DNA of 9,960 nucleotides, taken from Candidatus Minthomonas equi (GTDB taxonomy: Bacteria > Bacteroidota > Bacteroidia > Bacteroidales > UBA932). Location: NCBI GenBank assembly GCA_018064575.1, contig JAGHUZ010000030.1, positions 1 through 9,960 on the forward strand, written 5' to 3'. Numbering within the stretch: position 1 is the stretch's first letter; the number at the start of each line of letters is the position of its first letter. Shown one piece after another: positions 1 to 6,455 of this stretch. Under the pieces are notes generated by a model. It saw only the letters and a list, made by a program, of their open reading frames with translations. It did no database searches and was not told the DNA's origin. A program made the position numbers and the translations under genes.

Positions 1-771
1 GGCTTTCAGAGCATAGGCGAACCAGAACGGAGCTTGTTGGGCATAATCGTTATGCGAATGTATGAGAACTCCGTGCAGGGGAGAGGGCTTGGCCATATCG
101 ATGACTGAGAGATATCCCTGGTCGAGTTCATAGCCGCTGAAACCCATCCTTGACAGGATTTTTGCCGCTGCCTTGCTTCTCCTGCCGCTACGGCAGTAAA
201 TGGCAAGAGCAGAACCCTTTTCGATTCGTTCACTTACTGTCCGGCTGAAATCATCTTTTTTTACGTCGATGTTCAATGCCCCGTCGAGGTGTCCTTCCTC
301 GTATTCTTCAGCCGTCCTGACATCCAGAAGTACATAAGTGCCTTCACTTGTCAGGTCGAGAAAACTTTCAGTCGGAAGGGATGTGAATCCCTGTACATCG
401 AGTATGGTGAATGTTTCGCCGCATGGCTGCAATTTCACACTTCTGCTGAAGAGAATACCGCTATCGTAGGCTTCGTAAGTGTACCAGTCTCCTTCCTGTT
501 CCACCGATACCACCTCATTCTTTGTCCTGTCAGGTCCATCCTGCGCTCCGCTCCTGAAGAGCCAGACCGCATATCCGTCGCCGTCATAATCATATTCCCT
601 GCGGAGTTTCGAAAGTAAAGCGGGACTGCAATGTTCTTTAAGGAAAGCCTCATCCTCGAAACGGGCATTCTGATAGAAATCTCTGATGAAAGATTCTGCG
701 CTGTTCCCCTGACCGGCGCTGCCGTGTATGTAGAATAGCAGTGCCACGGTGGCAAACATCATTTTTTTCAT
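1..771 (-). CDS. Secreted rhodanese-domain protein, probable fusion to a PI-PLC/GDPD-like phosphodiesterase domain (3' end outside window)
   Basis: An open frame of 257 codons runs from ATG at 771 to the left edge without a stop, so the protein is C-terminally incomplete. Residues 1 to about 20 form a signal peptide (MKK start, hydrophobic stretch), predicting export. Residues about 25-115 form a small domain rich in aromatic and acidic residues (YDYDGDGYAVW at 60-70) that resembles DUF3828/NTF2-like secreted domains of Bacteroidota; this is a tentative match. Residues about 120-220 are a rhodanese domain: LLDVRTAEEYEEGHLDGALN at 148-167 and the active-site loop CRSGRRS at 193-199, with Cys193 as the expected persulfide-carrying residue. 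Only about 20 residues later comes HSHNDYAQQAPFWFAYALKA (238-257), which resembles the opening of AIM6/PI-PLC/GDPD-type TIM-barrel phosphodiesterases, where this His/Asn/Asp segment contributes to the catalytic site. Downstream Mets at 762 and 759 are alternative starts, but 771 gives the best signal peptide. It is separated from the upstream gene by a terminator, so it is probably transcribed alone. The rhodanese assignment is firm; the C-terminal domain is inferred from its first 20 residues. Confidence 0.85.
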   Translation of the reverse strand, partial: MKKMMFATVALLFYIHGSAGQGNSAESFIRDFYQNARFEDEAFLKEHCSPALLSKLRREYDYDGDGYAVWLFRSGAQDGPDRTKNEVVSVEQEGDWYTYEAYDSGILFSRSVKLQPCGETFTILDVQGFTSLPTESFLDLTSEGTYVLLDVRTAEEYEEGHLDGALNIDVKKDDFSRTVSERIEKGSALAIYCRSGRRSKAAAKILSRMGFSGYELDQGYLSVIDMAKPSPLHGVLIHSHNDYAQQAPFWFAYALKA

Positions 772-828
772 ATTCTGAGAAGTTGATGAATGTATGTAGT
801 AAATATAAGCAAAACAGTCCCTAAATGA

Positions 829-867
829 CAAAACCCCGAATCAGAATTCCTGCGATTCGGGGTTTTG
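829..867 (-). terminator. Rho-independent terminator, symmetrical
   Basis: A perfect 14-bp inverted repeat (829-842 pairs with 854-867) surrounds an 11-nt loop. The stem has a G+C core (CCCCG / CGGGG) flanked by AAAA on one side and TTTT on the other, so it can act in either direction. It lies 37 bp past the stop of the minus-strand oxidoreductase gene and 58 bp before the start of the next minus-strand gene, so its likely job is to end the oxidoreductase transcript. Confidence 0.9.
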
Positions 868-903
868 CATTAAAAAGGATATACCATATTTATCCTGATT
901 GTG

Positions 904-2244
904 TTATACGTCGAGCAGGTGCTCGTAACCGGAACGGTACTGATAGTGCATCAGTTTGTTGGCCTCGTCATCGTTCATGAATTTCTGGACGATGGGATTC
1001 CATACGAGAGGACGGCCGAGTTCTCCGGCGATGATGCCGATATTGCACATAGTGCAGGAAGAGTGGCCCACTTCTACGGGAACGTTGGGGTCGATGCGTG
1101 ATTTCATAGAGTCAATGAATGCCCTGTGATGAGGTGAACAGGACTCGTATGGACCTTCTTTCTTTTCGCTTTTCTTCATTTCGAACTTCGGGTCGGAAGC
1201 GTAGAGCATTCCGCGGTGAACAGCCAGCCAGCCATTTTCACCGTAGATTTTTACGCCCTGGCCGTGGTCGTCAAATGTCGTCTCCTCGACCTCGATGCCG
1301 TTGTCGTACCTGTAGGTGAGGTTCTTGTAATAACTGTATCCTGGAGGAATGATGTCAACGGGACAGGAAAGATCCTTGCCGACCATCCATTGGGCGATAT
1401 CGAACATATGAGCTCCCCAGTCAGTCATATAACCGCCGCCTGTGGGTTTGTACCAGCGCCAGGCACCCCAGCAGTCCTCGCGGCCTTCGTCATTAAGGAG
1501 CGGGTCGATATCGGGGAAGTATGTGACTTTGGAAGGCTCCATAGGACCGAGCCACTTGTCCCAGTTCAGGCCTGCCGGAGGTGTCTGTGCAGGGAAGTGA
1601 TGAGGAACGGGGAACGGCTTGCCTTCCCAGCGGCCGACGAACACTTCCATCTTATGTATCTTACCGAGTTCGCCTTCGCGGGCTACATTGGCTGCGTGAA
1701 TGAATTCATCGCTCGAACGCTGCATGCTTCCCACCTGAAGGATGCGGTTATATTTGCGGACAGCCTTGACGAGCTGTTTCCCTTCATAGACGGTAAGGGT
1801 CATAGGTTTCTCCAGATAGACGTCCTTCCCCGCCTTGCAGGCTGCGATGGCGATGATGGCGTGCCAATGGTCAGGAACGGCGATTACGACACCGTCGATG
1901 TCAGGACGGGCGAGAAGCTCCTGATAGTCCTCATACATAGCTGGTTCGCAATGTTTGTAGCCTTTTTCCTGATAGTACTTGGCGACTTTATTGAAGAAGC
2001 GGTCGCGTTTGATGTCATACACGTCGCATCCAGCAACGACCTGAACGTCATCCATATCGAGGAAACTGCCGACAAGGTAGTTCGCCTGCTGTCCGAGGCC
2101 GATGAATCCAAGTGCGATTTTGCCGTTGGCTGACGTTTTCTTTCTTGCGGCCGCTTTAGGCTCCGCTGCAAGTACTGAAGGGGCAGCCAGGGCGGTCCCT
2201 GCTATACCGAGCGCTGAGAGTTTAAGAAAATTTCTTCTTTGCAT
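904..2244 (-). CDS. Tat-exported Gfo/Idh/MocA-family oxidoreductase
   Basis: A 446-residue NAD(P)-dependent oxidoreductase of the Gfo/Idh/MocA family, which acts on sugars, inositols or related polyols. Residues 1-27 are a twin-arginine signal (RRNFLK at 3-8, hydrophobic stretch, cleavage probably after VLAA), so the protein is folded with cofactor in the cytoplasm and exported. The Rossmann domain has the dinucleotide-binding GFIGLG at 46-51, then VPDHWHA at 123-129 and EKPM at 145-148; the Lys of EKP is the conserved catalytic/cofactor residue of the family. The C-terminal alpha/beta domain has GGGYMTDWGAHMFDIAQW at 269-286, a signature of the exported Bacteroidota/Planctomycetota branch. 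Length and motifs indicate an intact gene. It is followed by a strong terminator and preceded by a TAACTTTG promoter element, so it is a single-gene unit divergent from the SGNH hydrolase. Some exported members of this branch have been linked to 3-keto-sugar or glycoside processing; the substrate of this one cannot be read from the sequence. Confidence 0.95.
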   Translation of the reverse strand: MQRRNFLKLSALGIAGTALAAPSVLAAEPKAAARKKTSANGKIALGFIGLGQQANYLVGSFLDMDDVQVVAGCDVYDIKRDRFFNKVAKYYQEKGYKHCEPAMYEDYQELLARPDIDGVVIAVPDHWHAIIAIAACKAGKDVYLEKPMTLTVYEGKQLVKAVRKYNRILQVGSMQRSSDEFIHAANVAREGELGKIHKMEVFVGRWEGKPFPVPHHFPAQTPPAGLNWDKWLGPMEPSKVTYFPDIDPLLNDEGREDCWGAWRWYKPTGGGYMTDWGAHMFDIAQWMVGKDLSCPVDIIPPGYSYYKNLTYRYDNGIEVEETTFDDHGQGVKIYGENGWLAVHRGMLYASDPKFEMKKSEKKEGPYESCSPHHRAFIDSMKSRIDPNVPVEVGHSSCTMCNIGIIAGELGRPLVWNPIVQKFMNDDEANKLMHYQYRSGYEHLLDV

Positions 2245-2284
2245 ATCTTTTTATGTGTTGGTGATTGTTGTCAATGTCAGGTAA

Positions 2285-2292
2285 CAAAGTTA
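2285..2292 (-). promoter_or_regulatory. Putative -7 promoter element for the oxidoreductase gene
   Basis: On the minus strand these bases read TAACTTTG, an exact match to the Bacteroides -7 consensus TAnnTTTG. Transcription would begin near 2279, giving a leader of about 35 nt before the ATG at 2244. I see no convincing TTTG -33 element at the usual spacing, so this is a pattern match only. Confidence 0.45.
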
Positions 2293-2313
2293 AATATTTG
2301 TTTTGAATTTTAT

Positions 2314-2321
2314 TAATTTTG
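2314..2321 (+). promoter_or_regulatory. Putative -7 promoter element for the SGNH hydrolase gene
   Basis: Reads TAATTTTG, an exact match to TAnnTTTG, 17 bp before the ATG at 2339, which leaves a very short leader of about 10-12 nt. A TTTG at 2297-2300 could be the -33 element, but its 13-bp spacing is shorter than the usual 19-21 or so. It lies only 21 bp from the opposing minus-strand element, so the two promoters would share upstream DNA. Confidence 0.4.
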
Positions 2322-2338
2322 CAAGAAATACTTGACTT

Positions 2339-3037
2339 ATGAAACGTTTATTGTCTTTAATCGTCTGTATGATGTCATTGTCTTTTATCAGTGCCTTTGC
2401 CGGCAATTGGAATGTATTTGATTTCGCTCATTATGGGCGATATGCGGAAGCGAACGCCCAACTTGGAGCACCGAGGAACGGTGAACACCGCGTGGTTCTG
2501 ATGGGGGACAGCATTACCGACGGATGGCCTGGAATCAGACCTGATTTCTTTACGGAAAATGAAATTATCGGTCGCGGAATCAGCGGTGAGACCAGTTATC
2601 AGTTCCTGCTCCGTTTTCAGAATGATGTAATCGACCTCAAACCGACTCTCGTGGTCATCAATTACGGAACCAATGATATCGCCGAGAATACCGGCGCTTA
2701 TAATGAGGCGCAGACCTTCCGTAACGTGAAAGCTATGTGTGAAATGGCTATGGGCAGCGGCATTACAGTGGTGCTTGCCTCAACACTGCCCCATGGAAGT
2801 TTCGGGTGGAATCCATCCGTAACCGATGTTATGGCCAAGGTGCGCAGCCTGAATGTTCTGGTCAAGGCATACGCGGAGGAAAAAGGAATCACTTATGTAG
2901 ATTATTTCTCATCGATGGTTTCTCAGGATGGCACCCGTATGCGCGAAGAACTTTCCAAGGATGGTGTGCATCCCAATGCCGACGGATATAAAATTATGGA
3001 GGACTTGCTCCTCCCCGTCATCTCCAAAATGAGGTAA
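2339..3037 (+). CDS. Secreted SGNH/GDSL-family hydrolase (esterase/lipase-like)
   Basis: A 232-residue secreted hydrolase of the SGNH superfamily, resembling the Bacteroidota group annotated as GDSL lipases, acetylhydrolases or sialate/carbohydrate O-acetylesterases. Residues 1 to about 21 are a signal peptide. All four diagnostic blocks are present: GDSIT at 56-60 with nucleophile Ser58; GRGISGE at 78-84 with oxyanion-hole Gly83; YGTND at 109-113 with Asn112; and DGVHP at 208-212 with Asp208 and His211 completing the triad. The FDFAHYGRYAEANA segment at 27-40 is typical of this subgroup. The gene is intact and of usual length. It is followed immediately, with no intervening base, by the GTG start of the folate gene, so the two are probably cotranscribed. 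The natural substrate is not evident; a deacetylase acting on glycans is plausible but unproven. Confidence 0.93.
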   Translation: MKRLLSLIVCMMSLSFISAFAGNWNVFDFAHYGRYAEANAQLGAPRNGEHRVVLMGDSITDGWPGIRPDFFTENEIIGRGISGETSYQFLLRFQNDVIDLKPTLVVINYGTNDIAENTGAYNEAQTFRNVKAMCEMAMGSGITVVLASTLPHGSFGWNPSVTDVMAKVRSLNVLVKAYAEEKGITYVDYFSSMVSQDGTRMREELSKDGVHPNADGYKIMEDLLLPVISKMR

Positions 3038-3559
3038 GTGGATTCCAAAACTGAAATACGTGCCAGAATGCGGTATCTGGAGAGTCTGCTGACCCCTGAA
3101 GCTGCGGATAGGGAGACTCGTTCTATCTGGACAAGGGTTGAAAATCTCGAATCATTCAGGAAAGCGGGTACGGTTCTCTCGTATATGGATATTCCTGGCG
3201 AAGTTCCTACTGTGGCATTTATGGATAAATGGCGGGGAAGCAAGCGCTTTGCCATACCTTTGGTGGTGGAGGATAGTCTTGAGTTTTGCGAATATGACCC
3301 TGAGCGTCTCCGCCCCGGTTACAAGGGAATACCGGAACCCTCGCCGGAGGCTCTTCCTATCAGTGCCGGAGAGGTGGATTTCGCCTTGATTCCGGGGGTG
3401 GCGTTTGCGTTCCGGGACGGGCGTTTATGGCGTCTGGGACGTGGAAAGGGATTCTATGACCGCACACTGCCGCGATTGAATTGCCCCAAGTGGGGAGTAT
3501 TCTATTCATTCAGATTATTGAAGGAAATACCACTTGATTCGTGGGACAGGCCTCTGTGA
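3038..3559 (+). CDS. 5-formyltetrahydrofolate cyclo-ligase (5,10-methenyl-THF synthetase)
   Basis: A 173-residue protein predicted to convert 5-formyl-THF plus ATP to 5,10-methenyl-THF in the cytoplasm (family known as YgfA/Fau/YqgN/MTHFS). Family motifs: basic N-terminal helix with K4 and R8/R10; YKGIPEPSPEA at 95-105; GEVDFALIPGVAF at 111-123; and the nucleotide-binding RLGRGKGFYDR at 132-142. The start is GTG at 3038, directly abutting the TAA of the preceding gene (TAAGTG). The next in-frame Met is at residue 11 and would remove the conserved N-terminal basic helix, so GTG is preferred; zero spacing suggests translational reinitiation. The C-terminus stops at SWDRPL, where family members usually continue for several more residues (a D-x-x-x-T-like tail), so the protein is slightly short. 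No shift into another frame restores a recognisable tail. It ends 2 bp from the convergent menB stop. Confidence 0.9.
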   Translation: MDSKTEIRARMRYLESLLTPEAADRETRSIWTRVENLESFRKAGTVLSYMDIPGEVPTVAFMDKWRGSKRFAIPLVVEDSLEFCEYDPERLRPGYKGIPEPSPEALPISAGEVDFALIPGVAFAFRDGRLWRLGRGKGFYDRTLPRLNCPKWGVFYSFRLLKEIPLDSWDRPL

Positions 3560-3561
3560 AC

Positions 3562-4425
3562 TTATGGAAGTACCGGAAATTTGTCCCAGTCGGGCTTACG
3601 CTTTTCGAGGAATGCACGACCGCCTTCCTGCGCTTCATCGAGCATATAGTACAGGGCGGTGCAGTCACCTGCCAGCTGCTGTATGCCGGCCTGACCGTCC
3701 AGTTCGGCGTTGAGTCCCATCTTTATCATTCTGAGTGCCAGAGGGGAATGTTCCATCATCTGTCTGGCCCACATTATGCATTCTTCTTCCAGATGGTCGT
3801 GAGGCACCACTTTGTTTATCATACCCATCCTTTCCGCTTCTTCTGCGGAGTACTGTCGGCACATAAACCAGATTTCGCGTGCTTTTTTCTGTCCGACGAT
3901 GCTGGCAAGGTATGAGGAACCAAAGCCGGCATCGAATGAACCCACCCGGGGACCCGTCTGCCCGAAACGGGCATTTTCAGAGGCGATGCTCAGGTCGCAT
4001 ACGATGTGGAGTACGTGACCTCCTCCTATTGCGAAGCCGTTGACCATAGCTATTACCGGTTTCGGCAGCCTGCGAATCTGCATCTGGACATCGAGTACCG
4101 AAAGGCGGGGAGTTCCCTGTTCATCGATATAGCCTCCCCGTCCCTTGACGTGCATATCGCCTCCGGCGCAGAAAGCCTGCCGGCGGAGCCATTCTTCTTC
4201 GCTTTCTCCCTCTTTTCTCGGAGTTTCGGCTCCAGTCAGTAGAATCACCCTGATTTGAGGGGCTTCCCTTACGATGGAAAAAGCCCGTGAGAGTTCCGCA
4301 GTGGTCAAGGGGGTGAATGCATTGCGCCAGCGTGGGCGGTTTATGGTGATTTTCGCGATTCCTTCATACTCTTCGAGCAGTATTTCCCTGAAGGAATGCA
4401 TCAGTTTCCATTTATTCATTTCCAT
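3562..4425 (-). CDS. menB: 1,4-dihydroxy-2-naphthoyl-CoA synthase (MenB)
   Basis: A 287-residue crotonase-fold enzyme that closes the naphthoate ring, turning o-succinylbenzoyl-CoA into 1,4-dihydroxy-2-naphthoyl-CoA in menaquinone synthesis (cytoplasmic, oligomeric). Diagnostic features: NRPRWRNAF at 29-37; CAGGD at 86-90 forming part of the CoA/oxyanion pocket; [11 protein letters not shown] at 130-140; [19 protein letters not shown] at 156-174; [16 protein letters not shown] at 177-192; and the typical C-terminal [12 protein letters not shown]. Gly158 of QTGP aligns with the E. coli Gly that binds bicarbonate, marking the bicarbonate-dependent type, as opposed to the Asp-bearing type; Ser163 and Asp165 match the E. 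coli catalytic-site residues. The residue after Asp165 is Ala where E. coli has Gly. The start at 4425 overlaps the end of menD by 14 bp; the Met at 4419 would give an 8-bp overlap and is an equal alternative. Coupled translation with menD is likely. No menC or menE follows; the gene ends against the convergent folate gene. Confidence 0.97.
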   Translation of the reverse strand: MEMNKWKLMHSFREILLEEYEGIAKITINRPRWRNAFTPLTTAELSRAFSIVREAPQIRVILLTGAETPRKEGESEEEWLRRQAFCAGGDMHVKGRGGYIDEQGTPRLSVLDVQMQIRRLPKPVIAMVNGFAIGGGHVLHIVCDLSIASENARFGQTGPRVGSFDAGFGSSYLASIVGQKKAREIWFMCRQYSAEEAERMGMINKVVPHDHLEEECIMWARQMMEHSPLALRMIKMGLNAELDGQAGIQQLAGDCTALYYMLDEAQEGGRAFLEKRKPDWDKFPVLP

Positions 4426-6061
4426 AAAAGTTTTCTATCGTGTTCTGATCGGTTTCGGCATCGGTAATGACCTCCAGCAGCATCTGCCCTTTGCGAAGAG
4501 CGGACAGACCATCGCGGAGCGTCTTTTCATCGTTGGCTTTCATATAGGCCAGTCCATACTGCCTGCATACCCATTCTGCAGAAAGTTTATGCCCTGCAGC
4601 AATGAGATTTTCTGCAGCCGGACTTTCCCAAAGACCCTTGAGACTCCTGAATATCCCTCCGCCTCCGTTATTCAGGAGAAGGATACGGAGATTCTCAGGG
4701 AGGGAATTCTGCCACAAGGCGTTATGGTCATAGAAAAAACTCAGGTCTCCGATGACGCAGAATACCGGAGTGTCATCGTGGCAGGCAGTTTTGGCCAGGG
4801 CAGTTCCCACGGCGGCGCTGAGTGTTCCTTCGATGCCGTTCAAACCGCGGCAGCAACGGCAGTGGTGACGGGCGTACAGGGCGGCAAGGCGTACGGCGGA
4901 GCTGTTGGCGTAGAAATATGTATCATTTTTTCCAGCCGTTTCTTCCAGCAGTTTGACCGCCAGCATTTGTGAGAACGGAGGGGTGAAACCGTCGATGGCT
5001 TTTATGGTCCGTTCTTTCAGAGTCTTCCAGAGTTTAAGGAAATCCGTAGCTTCTTCGGTCGCAGGAGCAGCGAGCGATTTGTTCAAATCGGCTATTACGT
5101 CTCCGGGGTCTCCGGAAATTACCAGAGAGGTGTGTTGTGATATGTCGTGGAGAACTCCATCCGGGGAGACTGTCATCTGAAAGGCATTTATACTGCGCAG
5201 GAAATGCCGCAGTCTTTTGCTTACCGTATTTCCGCCCATATAGATTACTGTGTCAGGATAGTATTCGTCCGGATGAGATGCGATTCGGGCTAGCATCGCG
5301 TCTGTAGGTGTCCGGGAGGAGGGGCTTGTCGAGAGGGGTTCGGTCAGTATGGTTATTTTTTCCGATAATTCTTCCAATATCTCGTGTGGTATGGCATAAT
5401 CCGATGTCTGACCTATGATTATCATAGGTCGTGAAGATTCGGATATTTCTCTGCACACATTTTCCCGGACATAGTCGAGGCTCCAGAATAGGGAGTTGAC
5501 GATTCTTTCGTGCGGGAGCTCTTTGGTCGTGTATCGGAACAGCGGTTCTGAGATGGGGACATTGATATGTACGGATGGACGGGCGGGGGAGTGGACGCTG
5601 AGTATGGCTTCATTGGCCAGACGGTTGCATTCCCATCTTTGAGTGTCATCGTGGGGCTCGGGAAGCGAGACGCTGATGGCAGTGAAACTTCCCATTGCAT
5701 TTTTCTGCTCCATAGTCTGTCCGTCCAGCTGTCCTGTCCAGGCGGAGGGACGGTCTGCTGATATGATGATGATTCCCTGCCCCTGAAGTGTGGCTTCAGC
5801 AGCTGCTGGCAGGACATTCAATAGGGCTGAACCGCTCGTTACACAGACTGCGGCAGGAATACCGGTCTGGATGGTGATTCCCAATGCGATGAAGCCTGCC
5901 GACCGTTCATCGGTGGCGGGATGGCATTCAAGTTCGGGAGATTCATTGAAGTTATGGACCAGAGGCGAGTTCCTGCTCCCGGGACATACGACGATATGCC
6001 TGATGCCGTGCCCTATCAGAATGGAAGTCAGGATGTTGACATTTTCTCTGTCTGAATACAT
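4412..6061 (-). CDS. menD: 2-succinyl-5-enolpyruvyl-6-hydroxy-3-cyclohexene-1-carboxylate synthase (MenD)
   Basis: A 549-residue thiamine-diphosphate enzyme that condenses isochorismate with the succinic semialdehyde-ThDP adduct from 2-oxoglutarate, the first committed step of menaquinone synthesis. The PYR domain has CPGSRNSPL at 26-34 and ATDERSAGF at 49-57, where Glu52 is the cofactor-activating glutamate; ADRP at 102-105 is the conserved substrate-binding segment. The C-terminal ThDP domain has [11 protein letters not shown] at 405-415 and the metal/ThDP motif from [13 protein letters not shown] (438-450) to NNGGGGIF (464-471). Full family length, apparently intact. A Cys-rich stretch CRCCRG at 401-406 sits just before the active-site RG motif, where relatives rarely have three cysteines. 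The start is 15 bp after the stop of the upstream small secreted-protein gene, so the three genes probably share one transcript; menB overlaps its 3' end. The isochorismate synthase gene menF, often adjacent, is absent. Confidence 0.97.
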   Translation of the reverse strand: MYSDRENVNILTSILIGHGIRHIVVCPGSRNSPLVHNFNESPELECHPATDERSAGFIALGITIQTGIPAAVCVTSGSALLNVLPAAAEATLQGQGIIIISADRPSAWTGQLDGQTMEQKNAMGSFTAISVSLPEPHDDTQRWECNRLANEAILSVHSPARPSVHINVPISEPLFRYTTKELPHERIVNSLFWSLDYVRENVCREISESSRPMIIIGQTSDYAIPHEILEELSEKITILTEPLSTSPSSRTPTDAMLARIASHPDEYYPDTVIYMGGNTVSKRLRHFLRSINAFQMTVSPDGVLHDISQHTSLVISGDPGDVIADLNKSLAAPATEEATDFLKLWKTLKERTIKAIDGFTPPFSQMLAVKLLEETAGKNDTYFYANSSAVRLAALYARHHCRCCRGLNGIEGTLSAAVGTALAKTACHDDTPVFCVIGDLSFFYDHNALWQNSLPENLRILLLNNGGGGIFRSLKGLWESPAAENLIAAGHKLSAEWVCRQYGLAYMKANDEKTLRDGLSALRKGQMLLEVITDAETDQNTIENFYGNE

Positions 6062-6076
6062 AGTGTCAAAAGTTTC

Positions 6077-6328
6077 TCATTTCTTTATTTTTAAAGTCCT
6101 GCCGCTTTTATAGTAACCATAATGGTTGTGGCCGTCGATGTTGCCGGTATCAAGAGCGTATATATCCAACTGCATCCCGTAGCTTTCCTTCAGCCATTTG
6201 TAGAACTTCAGCTTGGCAAGTGTCTGTTGTTCTGTGGCTCCCCCCTTTGTGAACGGAGCGGTCTGTGCTTGAAGCTTTGAGGTGAAAAATAGTACACTGA
6301 AGATTATCGTAAGGATAATGCGTTGCAT
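6077..6328 (-). CDS. Small secreted protein of unknown function leading the menDB operon
   Basis: An 83-residue protein that I do not recognise. Residues 1-22 are a classical signal peptide (MQRI, hydrophobic core, LQAQ before the mature part), leaving about 61 mature residues: TLAKLKFYKWLKESYGM (36-52, amphipathic and basic), then an aromatic, glycine- and histidine-rich part (DGHNHYGYYKSGRTLKIKK at 65-83). There are no cysteines, so it is not a lipoprotein or disulfide-stabilised. The open frame extends upstream to 6484, but the start at 6328 is chosen because it begins exactly at the signal peptide and because the longer version would cross the promoter element at 6382-6389 and overlap the panB coding start. 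It lies 15 bp before menD in the same direction, so cotranscription is likely. Small proteins like this are often missed in annotation. A role in menaquinone or envelope biology would only be guilt by association. Confidence 0.7.
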   Translation of the reverse strand: MQRIILTIIFSVLFFTSKLQAQTAPFTKGGATEQQTLAKLKFYKWLKESYGMQLDIYALDTGNIDGHNHYGYYKSGRTLKIKK

Positions 6329-6358
6329 GAATTCTGATTTTATGTGGTTGTTATGGTA

Positions 6359-6366
6359 TAGTTTTG
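6359..6366 (+). promoter_or_regulatory. Putative -7 promoter element for panB
   Basis: Reads TAGTTTTG, matching TAnnTTTG, about 90 bp before the panB ATG at 6456. No good -33 TTTG is seen at the expected spacing. It is the best plus-strand match in the 6329-6455 gap. Confidence 0.3.
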
Positions 6367-6381
6367 GAGAACTAACTCTTG

Positions 6382-6389
6382 CAAAGGTA
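6382..6389 (-). promoter_or_regulatory. Putative -7 promoter element for the small protein-menD-menB operon
   Basis: On the minus strand reads TACCTTTG, an exact match to TAnnTTTG. Initiation near 6375 would give a leader of about 47 nt before the ATG at 6328. Its position supports the shorter start for the small secreted protein, since the longer reading frame would begin upstream of this promoter. Confidence 0.45.
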
Positions 6390-6455
6390 GTATCTTTTAT
6401 TCTTGCTTTCCTCGTTAAGATTGTATTTCTTTGCGCAATTTTAAACATCAATGAT

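Noticed and set aside
435..755. Minus-strand 106-codon frame over the rhodanese gene
   Set aside because: It is a different frame of the same region; the open rhodanese frame from 771 contains the signal peptide and domain motifs.
1216..2133. Plus-strand 305-codon open frame antisense to the oxidoreductase gene
   Set aside because: It lies entirely opposite a strongly conserved gene, has no recognisable motif, and its length is a by-product of the codon bias of the sense gene.
4274..4972. Plus-strand 232-codon frame antisense to menB and menD
   Set aside because: Shadow frame: it crosses the menB/menD junction on the opposite strand and shows no domain.
6282..6455. N-terminal extension of PanB to 6282
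   Set aside because: The added residues are not part of the PanB family, and the frame would overlap the divergent gene; 6456 gives the normal N-terminus.
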